Below, piece after piece: positions 35,081-43,425 of a DNA stretch of 64,000 bases (position 1 is the first letter of the stretch; each line of letters starts with the position of its first letter). The DNA is from Planctomycetota bacterium (GTDB lineage: Bacteria > Planctomycetota > B15-G4 > JADJEK01): the NCBI GenBank assembly GCA_016709145.1, contig JADJEK010000001.1:1-64000 (forward strand), given 5' to 3'. Position numbers and translations under genes: made by a program. The notes under the pieces are model-generated. The model saw only the letters and a program-made list of their open reading frames with translations. It was not told the DNA's origin and ran no database searches.

Positions 35081-38000
35081 TTTGCCGGGGTACAGGACGA
35101 CCTTCATGGTTTCGTTGCGGCGGAACTTCGCCATCGCGGTGTCGAAGTCGTCGAGCGATGCCTCCGTCGTGACGATGTGCTCGACGTCGAGGCCGGCGCG
35201 CAACAGGCCGAGCATTTGATACCACGTGTCGTACATGCGACGGCCGATGATGCCCTTCACCGTACGACCCTTGAACACGACGTCGCCGTTCCAGTCGTGG
35301 AGCGTCAGCGCCTTTTCCTTGCCGATGCCGAGCTCGGCGAGTTCGCCGCCCCAGCGCAGCATCGCGAGGCCGTCGTTGATCGCGTCCGGGTGGCCCGAGA
35401 TCTCGAGCGCCGCGTCGGCGCCGCCGTTCGTGCGTCGCTTGATGAGTTCGACCGCGGCCGCGCGCTTCTCCTTGTTGCCGACGTCGAGCACGACGATGCG
35501 CTCGAGTCCGCGCGGGTGCTTCGCGTTCGCCTTCGCGGCCCAGGCCTGCGCTTGCGCGAGGTTGTACGGGTGGACCTCGGTGACGAACACTTGCGAGGCG
35601 CCCATGAATTCGACGACCGCGGCGGTCATCGCACCGATCGGGCCGTAGCCGAGCACGACGATGTTGCGGCCCGGGACGTTCGTCGCCGAAGCCGTGTGGA
35701 CGGCGTTGCCGAGCGCGTCGAGGAACGCGCCGATCTTCGGCGGCACGGCGTCGCGGTCGAGCTTCAGCACGTTCGACGCCGGGACGACGACGTAGTCGGC
35801 GAAGCTGCCGTCGGCGTGGAGGCCGCAGATCACCGTGTTCTCGCAGACGTGGCCCGCGCCCGTGCGGCACGGGTAGCAAGCGCCGCAGACGACGTGCATC
35901 TCGGCCGTGACGTAATCGCCGGGAGCGAGGCCGCGGACATCCGCGCCGAGCGTGTCGATCTCGCCGCAGAACTCGTGGCCGAGCGTGCGCGGCGGCTTGG
36001 CCTTCTCGACGACGGTGGCGTCGCCGGCGCACAGATGCTTGTCGGTGCCGCAGATGCCGGCCGCGACGACCTTGATGCGGACCTGGCCGGGGCCGGGCTC
36101 GGGGATCGGGACGTCGCGCAGCAGTTTCGCTTCGCCGATGCCCGTGAGGCGGACGGCGCGCATGACGCCGCCCTTCGACGCGGCGCTCGCGGTCGGGGCC
36201 GCGGCTTCCGGCGACGACGGCGCCGGCGACAGCGGCGGCGCGAGGACTGGCTGGATCGCGCGCGTCTGGGCCTCGCGCTGCAGTGCGGCGATGACCGAAT
36301 GGACGGTCATCGTGCCGACGTTTTGGCCGTCGCGGCGCCGCACGGACACGCTGTTCGTCTCTGCCTCACGATCGCCGATGACGAGGATGTAGTTCACCTT
36401 CGACATCGTGGCTTCGCGGACCTTCGCGCCCATCTTGGTCGAGCGCAGGTCGACGCTCGCGCGCAGCCCAGCGGCCTTCAGGCGGTCGAGGACGTTGCGG
36501 CAGGCCGCTTCGTGGCGCTCTTCGGAGACCGGCACGACGCGGACTTGCTCGGGCGACATCCACAGCGGGAATGCGCCGCCGAAATGCTCGATGAGGATGC
36601 CGAACATGCGTTCGAACGAGCCGAGGATCGCGCGGTGCAGCACGACCGGGCGCTTCTGCTGGCCGTCGCTGTCGATGTAGTTCAGGTCGAACTTCTCGGC
36701 GAGGCCGAAGTCGACTTGGATGGTCGCGAGTTGCCATTCGCGCTTCAGCGAGTCGAGCACCTTGAAGTCGACCTTGGGGCCGTAGAACGCGCCGTCGCCG
36801 GGAGCGAGTTCATACTTCAGGCCGAGACGTTTCAGGGTCGACGAGATCGCGTTCTCGGCGGTCGCCCACATTTCGTCGGTGCCCGTCGACGAGCTCGGGC
36901 GCGTCGCGAAGAACAGCTTGATGTCCTCGAAGCCGAGCGTGCGGTAGACGTCGCTGACGAACGCGACCAGCGATTCGATCTCGCCGTCGAGTTGGTCGGG
37001 CGTGCAGTAGATGTGGCCGTCGTCCTGCGTGAACGAGCGCACGCGCGTCATTCCGGACATGACGCCGGACTTCTCGAAGCGATGGCACAGGCCGAACTCG
37101 GCGAGGCGCAGCGGCAACTCACGATAACTGCGCAGGTCCTGGCGGAACGCCATGGCCGAGCCCGGGCAGTTCATCGGCTTCATACCGTAGCGCGGCTCTT
37201 CGTCGGGCTTCTGCTCCAGCGCGTGCGGCTGGATGAAGAACATGTTGTCGCGGTAGTGGTCCCAGTGGCCGGTGATCTTCCACACCGTCTTGTCGAGCAG
37301 CACGGGCGTCTTGATCTCGACGTAATTGCGGGCGCGCAGTTTCTCGCGCATCAATTCTTCGAGCGCGCGCCAGCAGACCATGCCTTTGGGTAGCCAAAGC
37401 GCGTGACCCGAGTGCTCCTGCGAGAAGTGGAACAACCCCAGCTCTTTGCCGAGCACGCGGTGGTCGCGCTTCTTCGCTTCTTCGCGCAGGCGGACGAACT
37501 CGTCGAGCTGCTTCTTGTCGTGGAACACCGTGCCGTAGATGCGCTGCAGCGTTTCGCGCTTCTCGTCGCCGCGCCAGTACGCGGAGGCGACGGAGAGTAG
37601 CTTGAACGCGCTGCCGACCTTGCCGGTCGAAGGCAGGTGCGGGCCGCGGCAGAGATCCGTGAACTCGCCCTGGGAGTAGAAGGAGACCACGGCGTCGGCC
37701 GGCAGGTCGTTCACGATCTCCTTCTTGAACTTGGCGCGGCCGGACTGCTCGAGGATGCGGATGGCGTCGGCCTTCGACTTGGCTTCGACGCGCGAAAGCG
37801 GCAGGTCCTCGCCGACGATCTTCGCCATCTCTTTTTCGAACGCGTCGAGGTCTTCGGGCGTGAACGGGCGGTCGACGTCGAAGTCGTAGTAAAAGCCGTC
37901 GTCGGTCACCGGGCCGATCGCGAACTCGATCTTGTCCTTGCCGAAGCGTCGTGCGACCGCCTGCGCGAGGACGTGCGCGGCCGTGTGGCGGATGACGTCC

Positions 38001-38200
38001 AGGCCGTCCTTCGTGCCGGGCAGCACGGACTCGACCTTGCCGCCCTTCGTCAGCGGCGAGTGGACGTCGATGACTTCGCCGTCGACTTTGACCGCGAGCG
38101 CCTTCTTGCCGTCCTTCAGCGCGTTCCGCAATTCGGCGGCAGGAGTGCCGGTGGGAAGGGTCGCGCGCGAACCGTCGGGAAGCTCGAAGGACAACTCCAT
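35078..38200 (-). CDS. Fusion of threonyl-tRNA synthetase and L-threonine 3-dehydrogenase
   Basis: 1040 residues in one uninterrupted frame. Residues 1-648 are a complete ThrRS: TGS domain (1-62), editing domain with HTAAH (72-76) and CRGPH (184-188), catalytic core with the zinc Cys of MNCPG (345), motif 2 FEKSGVMSGMTRVRSFTQDD, zinc His of DDGHI and of LHRA (522), motif 3 VVLHRAILGSFERMF, and the anticodon-binding domain from about 549. Residues 649-678 are a Pro/Ala/Ser linker. Residues 680-1040 are a complete zinc medium-chain threonine dehydrogenase: GICGTDKH, GHEF, structural cysteines CGACYPC...HVC, GYGPIG Rossmann motif, and GIIGRRMYDTWYQM as in E. coli Tdh. An internal ATG at 36163 could also yield free dehydrogenase. 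kbl follows. No other thrS is seen here, so the fusion should supply Thr-tRNA. Confidence 0.93.
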   Translation of the reverse strand: MELSFELPDGSRATLPTGTPAAELRNALKDGKKALAVKVDGEVIDVHSPLTKGGKVESVLPGTKDGLDVIRHTAAHVLAQAVARRFGKDKIEFAIGPVTDDGFYYDFDVDRPFTPEDLDAFEKEMAKIVGEDLPLSRVEAKSKADAIRILEQSGRAKFKKEIVNDLPADAVVSFYSQGEFTDLCRGPHLPSTGKVGSAFKLLSVASAYWRGDEKRETLQRIYGTVFHDKKQLDEFVRLREEAKKRDHRVLGKELGLFHFSQEHSGHALWLPKGMVCWRALEELMREKLRARNYVEIKTPVLLDKTVWKITGHWDHYRDNMFFIQPHALEQKPDEEPRYGMKPMNCPGSAMAFRQDLRSYRELPLRLAEFGLCHRFEKSGVMSGMTRVRSFTQDDGHIYCTPDQLDGEIESLVAFVSDVYRTLGFEDIKLFFATRPSSSTGTDEMWATAENAISSTLKRLGLKYELAPGDGAFYGPKVDFKVLDSLKREWQLATIQVDFGLAEKFDLNYIDSDGQQKRPVVLHRAILGSFERMFGILIEHFGGAFPLWMSPEQVRVVPVSEERHEAACRNVLDRLKAAGLRASVDLRSTKMGAKVREATMSKVNYILVIGDREAETNSVSVRRRDGQNVGTMTVHSVIAALQREAQTRAIQPVLAPPLSPAPSSPEAAAPTASAASKGGVMRAVRLTGIGEAKLLRDVPIPEPGPGQVRIKVVAAGICGTDKHLCAGDATVVEKAKPPRTLGHEFCGEIDTLGADVRGLAPGDYVTAEMHVVCGACYPCRTGAGHVCENTVICGLHADGSFADYVVVPASNVLKLDRDAVPPKIGAFLDALGNAVHTASATNVPGRNIVVLGYGPIGAMTAAVVEFMGASQVFVTEVHPYNLAQAQAWAAKANAKHPRGLERIVVLDVGNKEKRAAAVELIKRRTNGGADAALEISGHPDAINDGLAMLRWGGELAELGIGKEKALTLHDWNGDVVFKGRTVKGIIGRRMYDTWYQMLGLLRAGLDVEHIVTTEASLDDFDTAMAKFRRNETMKVVLYPGK

Positions 38201-38324
38201 GGACAGGACTCCTGGGATTCCGCGGCAGAGCCGCGATCGCGGTGACGAAGGGTCGCGCCTTCACGTCGAACCGGGCGCGAACACGAATCGCGGGAGCATA
38301 CGCGTCCAAAGGCTTGGGGCCAAG

Positions 38325-38412
38325 GCACCTAGCCCGCGTGCGATTGCCGCCGGTCACCGGACGCGGGTACCCGCGTCCGGTGACCGGCGGCAATCGCACG
38401 CGGGCTAGGTGC
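38325..38412. repeat. Perfect 88-bp palindrome flanking the RAYT gene (left copy)
   Basis: 44-base arms with no mismatch, centred on GGGTACCC at 38368/38369. Each arm contains GCGTGCGATTGCCGCCGG and an inner CGGACGCGGGT. It shares these modules with the copies at 39508 and 62678. It lies in the divergent region between the ThrRS fusion gene and the transposase gene, 50 bases before the latter. Both neighbours are transcribed away from it, so a terminator role is unlikely. Confidence 0.9.
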
Positions 38413-38461
38413 GGTCACCTTCAGGGGTTGTGCGCGTCTGCTTCGGCGGAGGTGCTTACTC

Positions 38462-39469
38462 ATGGGTCGAATCGAACGGTTGGATGAAGCAGGGGCGTGG
38501 CAACACTTCGGGAATCGGGCACTCGCCCATCGCGCGATGTTCGAGACCGCCGAGGACGTGAAGGGCTTCGAGCGAGAGCTGACTCGAGCCTCGGATGCGG
38601 GGCGGATCCAACTTCCATGCCTCGCCACGCTCACCACTCACTTTCATGGCGTGGCCCGTTTTCCACGCGGAGGCATGTCGGCCGTACTGCGCGACATCGA
38701 GAGCGCGTACGTGCGGGACTTCAACTTGCGGCGCGATCGAGATGGACCTTTGGTCCTCGGGCCGTTCTTCTCGGTCCGCCTGTTCACCGACGAGGACGTT
38801 CTGCGCTCGGTCCGGTACGTCGACTTCAACGCGGTCCTCGCGGGAATGGCGGCGCATCCATTCGCATACGAGAACGGCAGCGCATTCCATTACGCACATG
38901 GCTCCTGTCCACCGTGGATGCGTCGCGAGTGGATCGAGCGCACGGTTTGCGAGCTTGCGGGCACATCGATATTCAGCGCCGCCGACTACGAACGCCAAAT
39001 CCTCGGACCGATGAGCGAGGACGAGCGTCGCACGATTCTCGAGACGTACGAACGGCTGGCTCGTGGCGGCGGACGTGCGCTCGGACCGGCCGAGGGCGTC
39101 CGTGGGTCCGTACGCGATTGGATCCGCGAGCGATGTTCGATCGCGGACGGCACGGCACCGGGAGTCTTCGTCGCGGCGTCGACCACGGTCGTCGAGGCCG
39201 TCGAGCGATGGCGCCAACGAGGACCCAATCCATGGATCATCGGTCGCGGCACGAGCGCGCGTGATGGCTGGGCCACGATGTTGGTCGCTCTGTTGCGCTT
39301 CGCGTCCGCACAGCGCCTGGACCAGATCGCGATCCGTACGGGGACGAAACCGGACTCCGTTCGCCGAACGCTCTTCGCTCACCGCTACCTGTTCGCGTGG
39401 TCGCGGGAATACGCCGGCATGTTCGAACTCGTGCTGTCGGACGTGCTCGCGCGGGTACGACGCCTCTAA
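38462..39469 (+). CDS. REP-associated tyrosine transposase (RAYT, Y1 HUH family)
   Basis: 335 residues. HUH pair THFHGV (His60, His62), then RDIESAYVRDFNLRRDRDG with the likely catalytic Tyr83, then FFSVRLFTDEDVLRSVRYVD and FNAVLAGM, the usual RAYT order in which the last phrase corresponds to RYIxxNPVRA. C-terminal part about 255-325 (LLRFASAQRLDQIAIRTGTK) is a helix-turn-helix DNA-binding region. RAYTs cut single-stranded REP hairpins. The gene is bracketed by two related palindromes 50 bases upstream and about 40 bases downstream, the arrangement of a REP-RAYT unit. ATG chosen at 38462; a purine-rich GGAGG lies about 8-12 bases upstream. Confidence 0.85.
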   Translation: MGRIERLDEAGAWQHFGNRALAHRAMFETAEDVKGFERELTRASDAGRIQLPCLATLTTHFHGVARFPRGGMSAVLRDIESAYVRDFNLRRDRDGPLVLGPFFSVRLFTDEDVLRSVRYVDFNAVLAGMAAHPFAYENGSAFHYAHGSCPPWMRREWIERTVCELAGTSIFSAADYERQILGPMSEDERRTILETYERLARGGGRALGPAEGVRGSVRDWIRERCSIADGTAPGVFVAASTTVVEAVERWRQRGPNPWIIGRGTSARDGWATMLVALLRFASAQRLDQIAIRTGTKPDSVRRTLFAHRYLFAWSREYAGMFELVLSDVLARVRRL

Positions 39470-39507
39470 TCTCCGGACGGGTCGCCCCAAGCCACTGCTA
39501 TCGAGAT

Positions 39508-39628
39508 GCTTAGCGCGCGTGCGATAGCCGCCGGCAATCGCACGCGGGTACCCGCGTCCAGTTGCCGCCGGTCATCGCACGCGGGTACCCGCGTGCGATG
39601 ACCGGCGGCAACTGGACGCGCGCTAAGC
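39508..39628. repeat. Composite palindromic element flanking the RAYT gene (right copy)
   Basis: 121 bases bounded by a 13-bp inverted repeat (GCTTAGCGCGCGT at both ends). Inside are two GGGTACCC centres. Around the second centre the arms match perfectly for 36 bases; the first centre has mismatched outer modules (GCGTGCGATAGCC against GTCCAGTTGCC). It looks like one and a half palindromes assembled from the modules also used by the copies at 38325 and 62678. Confidence 0.85.
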
Positions 39629-39675
39629 TCTGCGGTCGTCACTAGTTCCCGCCCCCCCCCTCCCGAGTCCTGCCC

Positions 39676-40254
39676 ATGGTCCTTGTTCCCTCCACGATGG
39701 CGCCGCTTGGTTCTCCTGCACCTGACTTCGCATTGCCCGACGCGCACGGGACCCTCTGGAAGCGCGATGACTTCGCCAAGGCGAAGGCTTTGCTCGTCGT
39801 GTTCCTGTCGAACCACTGCCCCTACGTGAAGCACATCCGCCACGAGTTCGCGAAGTTCGCGAAGGAAGCTCAGGCCGACGGCGCGGCGGTCGTCGGGATC
39901 ATGGCGAACGACTTCGAGAAGTACCCGGACGACCGACCCGAGAAGATGCTCGAGGAGATCGAAGTCGTCGGCTACCCGTTCCCCTACCTCGTCGACGAAT
40001 CCCAAGCCGTCGCCAAGGCCTACACGGCGGCCTGTACGCCGGACTTCTTCCTCTACGACGCGGACCGCCACCTCGTCTACCGCGGCCAGTTCGACTCGAG
40101 CCGCCCCGACTCGGGCATCCCGGTGACCGGCGCGGACCTGCGCGCGGCGCTCGCGGCCGTCCTCGCCGGAACACCCGTGCCCGCGACCCAACGTCCGAGC
40201 ATGGGCTGCAACGTGAAGTGGCGCCCCGGCTCCGCCCCGCCCTACTTCGGGTGA
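39676..40254 (+). CDS. Thioredoxin-family redoxin with a single active-site Cys
   Basis: 192 residues. AhpC/TSA-like start (APLGSPAPDFALPDAHGTLW), then VVFLSNHCPYVKHIRHEF: the CxxC of thioredoxin is reduced to NHCPYVK with one Cys (48). This NHCPYV variant is a recognised cytosolic thioredoxin-like family. PDFFLYDADRHLVYRGQFD and the terminal SMGCNVKWRPG (a second conserved Cys) also fit. No signal peptide. It lies between the palindromic element and the metal operon, 160 bases before the ZIP gene, so cotranscription is possible but unproven. Confidence 0.82.
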   Translation: MVLVPSTMAPLGSPAPDFALPDAHGTLWKRDDFAKAKALLVVFLSNHCPYVKHIRHEFAKFAKEAQADGAAVVGIMANDFEKYPDDRPEKMLEEIEVVGYPFPYLVDESQAVAKAYTAACTPDFFLYDADRHLVYRGQFDSSRPDSGIPVTGADLRAALAAVLAGTPVPATQRPSMGCNVKWRPGSAPPYFG

Positions 40255-40414
40255 ACCGCGAGTCATCGGCGGGGGATGGACGGTCGATCGCCGCCGGATC
40301 CCCCCGAGCCACGCGTCGTGTCGAACGCCATGCGGACGACGTCGCTTCCCGTTCGCGTCCTCTATGGTGGCTCCCCATTCCCTCGGCCGCCCCGCGCACG
40401 AGTAGACCCCGAAC

Positions 40415-41239
40415 ATGATCCAAACAGCGATCTCCATCTTCGCGGTCGCACTAATCGGTGGCTGCCTGCCGCTGATGTTCCGCTGGAGCGATCGCGTCAA
40501 GCACTCGATCCTCGCGCTCTCGGCCGGCATCTTCCTCGGCGCGGTGTTCTTGCACCTCCTGCCCGAACTCTCGGCCCTCGAACACGAGTACCAAGCGAAC
40601 CTCGTCGCCGAAGAAGCGCAGCACGACGCGGCCGCCCCAGCCACGAGCCCGACGACGCACGACCCCGACCACTCGCACTTCGACCACGCGCACGGTCACG
40701 GCTCGCTGTGGTATTTCGTGCTGCTCGGCGTGCTCGGCGTCTACCTGACCGAAGCCCTGCTGCTGCGCCACCACCACCACGACGAAGTCCACCGCCACCG
40801 CACGACGAGCCTCCACGCGCTGCTCGGCCTGTCGATCCACTCGTTCACGAACGGCATCGGCCTCGGCGTCAACCTCGGCAACGACGTCGTCGCGCAAGCC
40901 CTGTTCATCTCGATCATCGCGCACAAATCGGCCGAGGCCTTCTCGCTGACCACGCTGTTCCAACTCGCGTCGTTCAAACGGCTCACGACCCTCCTCATGC
41001 TGGTGCCGTTCTGCGCCGTCACGCCGACCGGCATGTTCGTCGGACACCTCGCCTCGACGTGGCTCGGCCCGTACGGCATCGGCGTGCTCACGGCGCTCGC
41101 CTCCGGCACCTTCCTGTTCGTCTGCCTCTGCGAACTCCTGCCGGAAGTCTTCCACCACCGTGAGGACAGCTTGATCAAGCTCGTGCTCCTGGCCGCGGGC
41201 ATCGGCTTGATGGGGCTGATCCACGAGGGCTGCGCATGA
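40415..41239 (+). CDS. ZIP family divalent metal transporter
   Basis: 274 residues, eight predicted TM segments. His-rich loops after TM2-3 (HDPDHSHFDHAHGHG, HHHHDEVHRHR). TM4 HSFTNGIGLGV and TM5 IIAHKSAEAFSL carry the metal-coordinating residues of ZIP proteins, and the last TM ends LVLLAAGIGLMGLIHEG. ZIPs bring zinc or iron into the cytoplasm. Its stop overlaps the ATG of the permease-SPFH fusion gene (ATGA), so an importer and an apparent exporter-type permease are co-translated. No clear ribosome site before ATG 40415. Confidence 0.88.
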   Translation: MIQTAISIFAVALIGGCLPLMFRWSDRVKHSILALSAGIFLGAVFLHLLPELSALEHEYQANLVAEEAQHDAAAPATSPTTHDPDHSHFDHAHGHGSLWYFVLLGVLGVYLTEALLLRHHHHDEVHRHRTTSLHALLGLSIHSFTNGIGLGVNLGNDVVAQALFISIIAHKSAEAFSLTTLFQLASFKRLTTLLMLVPFCAVTPTGMFVGHLASTWLGPYGIGVLTALASGTFLFVCLCELLPEVFHHREDSLIKLVLLAAGIGLMGLIHEGCA

Positions 41240-43425
41240 TCGACTTCGTCAGCCAATGGCTCGTCGCCTGCTGGACGATCCTGTGCGAGTCCGCGCCGTA
41301 CCTCTTGCTCGGCTTCCTCATCGCCGGATTGATCAAGGCCCTCGTCCCCGACGAGAAGATCTTGAAGCACCTCGGCGGCAACGATCTGCGCTCGGTCGTG
41401 TTCGCATCCGCGATCGGCGCGCCGATGCCGTTGTGCTCGTGTTCGGTCCTGCCGACCGCGGCGCAACTGCGCAAAGGCGGTGCGAGCAAGGGCGCGACGA
41501 CCGCGTTCCTGATCTCGACGCCCGAGACCGGCGTCGATCAACTCGCCGTCACGTGGTCGCTGATCGACCCGCTGATGGCGTTCCTGCGTCCGATCGCCGG
41601 CGTGATCACGGCAACGACCGCGGGCGTCATCATCAATCTGCTGGTCAAGCTGGGCTGGGACGTCCGCAACGGGCAGGACTCGTTGCCCGCCGCGCCGAAG
41701 GCTCCGCACGCACCCGACGGCAGCGCGCCGATCGACGCGTGCTGTGCGCCCGCGATCGACCACGGCCACGACCACGCGCACGATCACCCCCACGACCACG
41801 GCACGTCGTCCGCCCGACGTCGCCCGCGCTCGTTCCTCGGTGTGCTGCGCGAGGCCACGAGCTACGCGCTCGGGCCGATGCTCGACGACCTGTCGCGGTG
41901 GTTCATCCTCGGCTTCCTCGTCTCCGGGTTGATCACCGTGCTCGTCCCGCCGAACTACTTCGGCGAAGTCATCCCGAACGGCTTCGTCGCGATGCTGCTG
42001 ATGCTCGCGGTCGCGATGCCGATGTACGTCTGCGCCACCGGCAGCACGCCCGTCGCCGCCGCGTTGATCGCGAAGGGCTTGAATCCCGGCGCCGCACTCG
42101 TGCTGCTGCTCGCGGGCCCCGCGACGAGCATGGCCACGATCTTCGTGGTCCGCCGACTGCTCGGATTGCGCTCGACGATCGTCTACGTGATCACGATCGC
42201 CGTGTTCGCGCTCGGCTTCGGACTCTTGGCCGACAAGCTCTACGTCTGGTTCGATCGCGACCCGCGCGCGCTCGTCGAAGACTTCACACAAGCGCCGTCC
42301 CTGGTCGGGCAAGCGTTCGCCGTCGTGCTCTCCGTGCTGTTGCTGCTGTCGGCCCGACGCACGCGCTTCGTCGCCTGGATCGGCGACGCGTTCAAGGCCG
42401 CCTGCGCGCCGTTCGGATTCGACCCGACCGGTCGCGTCGGCAAAGCCGTCGGCCTCCTCGCCGTGCTCGGCCTGTGGCTGTCGACCGGCTATTCGGCCGT
42501 GAATCCCGGCGAGACCGGCTTCGTGATGCGCGCGGGCCAAGTGATCGAGACGCGCACGCAACCCGGCCCCGTGCTGCATTGGCCGTTCCCGCTCGGCGAA
42601 CTCATCGCGGTCCGCACCGACGAGATCCGCAGCGTCACGTTCGGCGCGGAGTCGACGAACTACGGCGAGAACTTCGACCTGTTCACCGACGTCGAGGGTC
42701 TGAACAAGAGCAACGAGGACGAACTCGTCACCGGCGAAGAGAACCTGCTGCGCATCGCGTTCTCGGCGCATTACCGCGTCACCGACCCGCGCGTCTGGCG
42801 CTTCGGCCTGGCCGAGCCCGAACGTCTGCTGCGCGGCCTCGCCGAATCGTCGCTGCGCCGCTACATCGGGCACACACGCTCCGACGAGAGCCTCGTCGCC
42901 AGCCGCGAGGTCATGGAGTCCGCGATCCTCGCGATCCTGCGCCGCGAACTCGAATCGATGGACACCGGCATCGAAGCCGTCGCCGTACACCTGCTCGAGC
43001 TGCACGCGCCGAGCGCCGTGCACTACCAGTACCGCGACGTCGCGTCGGCGCTCGAATACCGCACGTACCGCGCGATGCGCGGCCGCGGTTACGCGACCGA
43101 GCGACTCGCGCGCGCACGCGGCGAGTCGGCCGCGATCGAGACCGGAGCGCACGCGGAAGCCGCGCGCGTGCTCGGCAAAGCACGCGGCGAAGGCAAGGCC
43201 TACGCGAACGTCAACGCCGCGTTCCAAACGCATGCGGCGCTCACGCGCCTGCGTCTCGAACTCGACGCGCTCGGTCGCACGCTCAAGAAAGCGACCCTCG
43301 TCGTCCTGCTCGGCGACGACGTCACGGTGGATCTCTGGAAGGGGCGTCCCGGCTCGAACGCATCGGGCGCGGGCGCCGCGAACCTCCCTCGCCTGCCGGA
43401 ACTGCCGCAGGAGGACGAAGACTGA
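41236..43425 (+). CDS. SO_0444-type metal permease fused to an HflK-like SPFH domain
   Basis: 729 residues. Residues 1-370: two four-TM halves of the SO_0444/ArsP permease family, with the Cys motif APMPLCSCSVLP (63-73), ISTPETGVDQL, a Cys/His-rich cytoplasmic loop (DACCAPAIDHGHDHAHDHPH, 168-187), and the second-half YVCATGSTPVAAALIAKG. After a further TM near 403-420 (VGLLAVLGLWLSTGYSAV), residues about 420-600 are an SPFH/prohibitin domain: VNPGETGFVMRAGQVIETRT, PGPVLHWPFPLGELI, RIAFSAHYRVTDPRVWRF and a TGIEAVAVHLLELHAP-like strand. A coiled coil rich in Arg/Ala/Glu follows (about 605-665). SPFH proteins form membrane cages such as HflKC around FtsH. A metal permease built into an SPFH subunit is unusual. 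The next gene (TGATG overlap) encodes an HflC-like partner. Confidence 0.88.
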   Translation: MIDFVSQWLVACWTILCESAPYLLLGFLIAGLIKALVPDEKILKHLGGNDLRSVVFASAIGAPMPLCSCSVLPTAAQLRKGGASKGATTAFLISTPETGVDQLAVTWSLIDPLMAFLRPIAGVITATTAGVIINLLVKLGWDVRNGQDSLPAAPKAPHAPDGSAPIDACCAPAIDHGHDHAHDHPHDHGTSSARRRPRSFLGVLREATSYALGPMLDDLSRWFILGFLVSGLITVLVPPNYFGEVIPNGFVAMLLMLAVAMPMYVCATGSTPVAAALIAKGLNPGAALVLLLAGPATSMATIFVVRRLLGLRSTIVYVITIAVFALGFGLLADKLYVWFDRDPRALVEDFTQAPSLVGQAFAVVLSVLLLLSARRTRFVAWIGDAFKAACAPFGFDPTGRVGKAVGLLAVLGLWLSTGYSAVNPGETGFVMRAGQVIETRTQPGPVLHWPFPLGELIAVRTDEIRSVTFGAESTNYGENFDLFTDVEGLNKSNEDELVTGEENLLRIAFSAHYRVTDPRVWRFGLAEPERLLRGLAESSLRRYIGHTRSDESLVASREVMESAILAILRRELESMDTGIEAVAVHLLELHAPSAVHYQYRDVASALEYRTYRAMRGRGYATERLARARGESAAIETGAHAEAARVLGKARGEGKAYANVNAAFQTHAALTRLRLELDALGRTLKKATLVVLLGDDVTVDLWKGRPGSNASGAGAANLPRLPELPQEDED

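Noticed and set aside
36150..36260. Sequencing error as the cause of the ThrRS-dehydrogenase fusion
   Set aside because: Both halves are complete and joined by a typical flexible linker rather than by frameshifted sequence, so a real fusion is more likely; listed as a test in the finding.
34529..37393. 954-codon open frame on the plus strand opposite the ThrRS-dehydrogenase fusion
   Set aside because: Long antisense frames are common at this GC level. The product is Arg/Asp/Val-rich, has no motif, and the minus strand carries complete enzymes.
38325..38412. Left palindrome considered as an intrinsic terminator
   Set aside because: Both flanking genes are transcribed away from it, there is no T-run, and two related copies exist, one on the other side of the transposase gene.
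40741..43233. 830-codon minus-strand frame opposite the ZIP and permease-SPFH genes
   Set aside because: Composition of a shadow frame and no recognisable domain.
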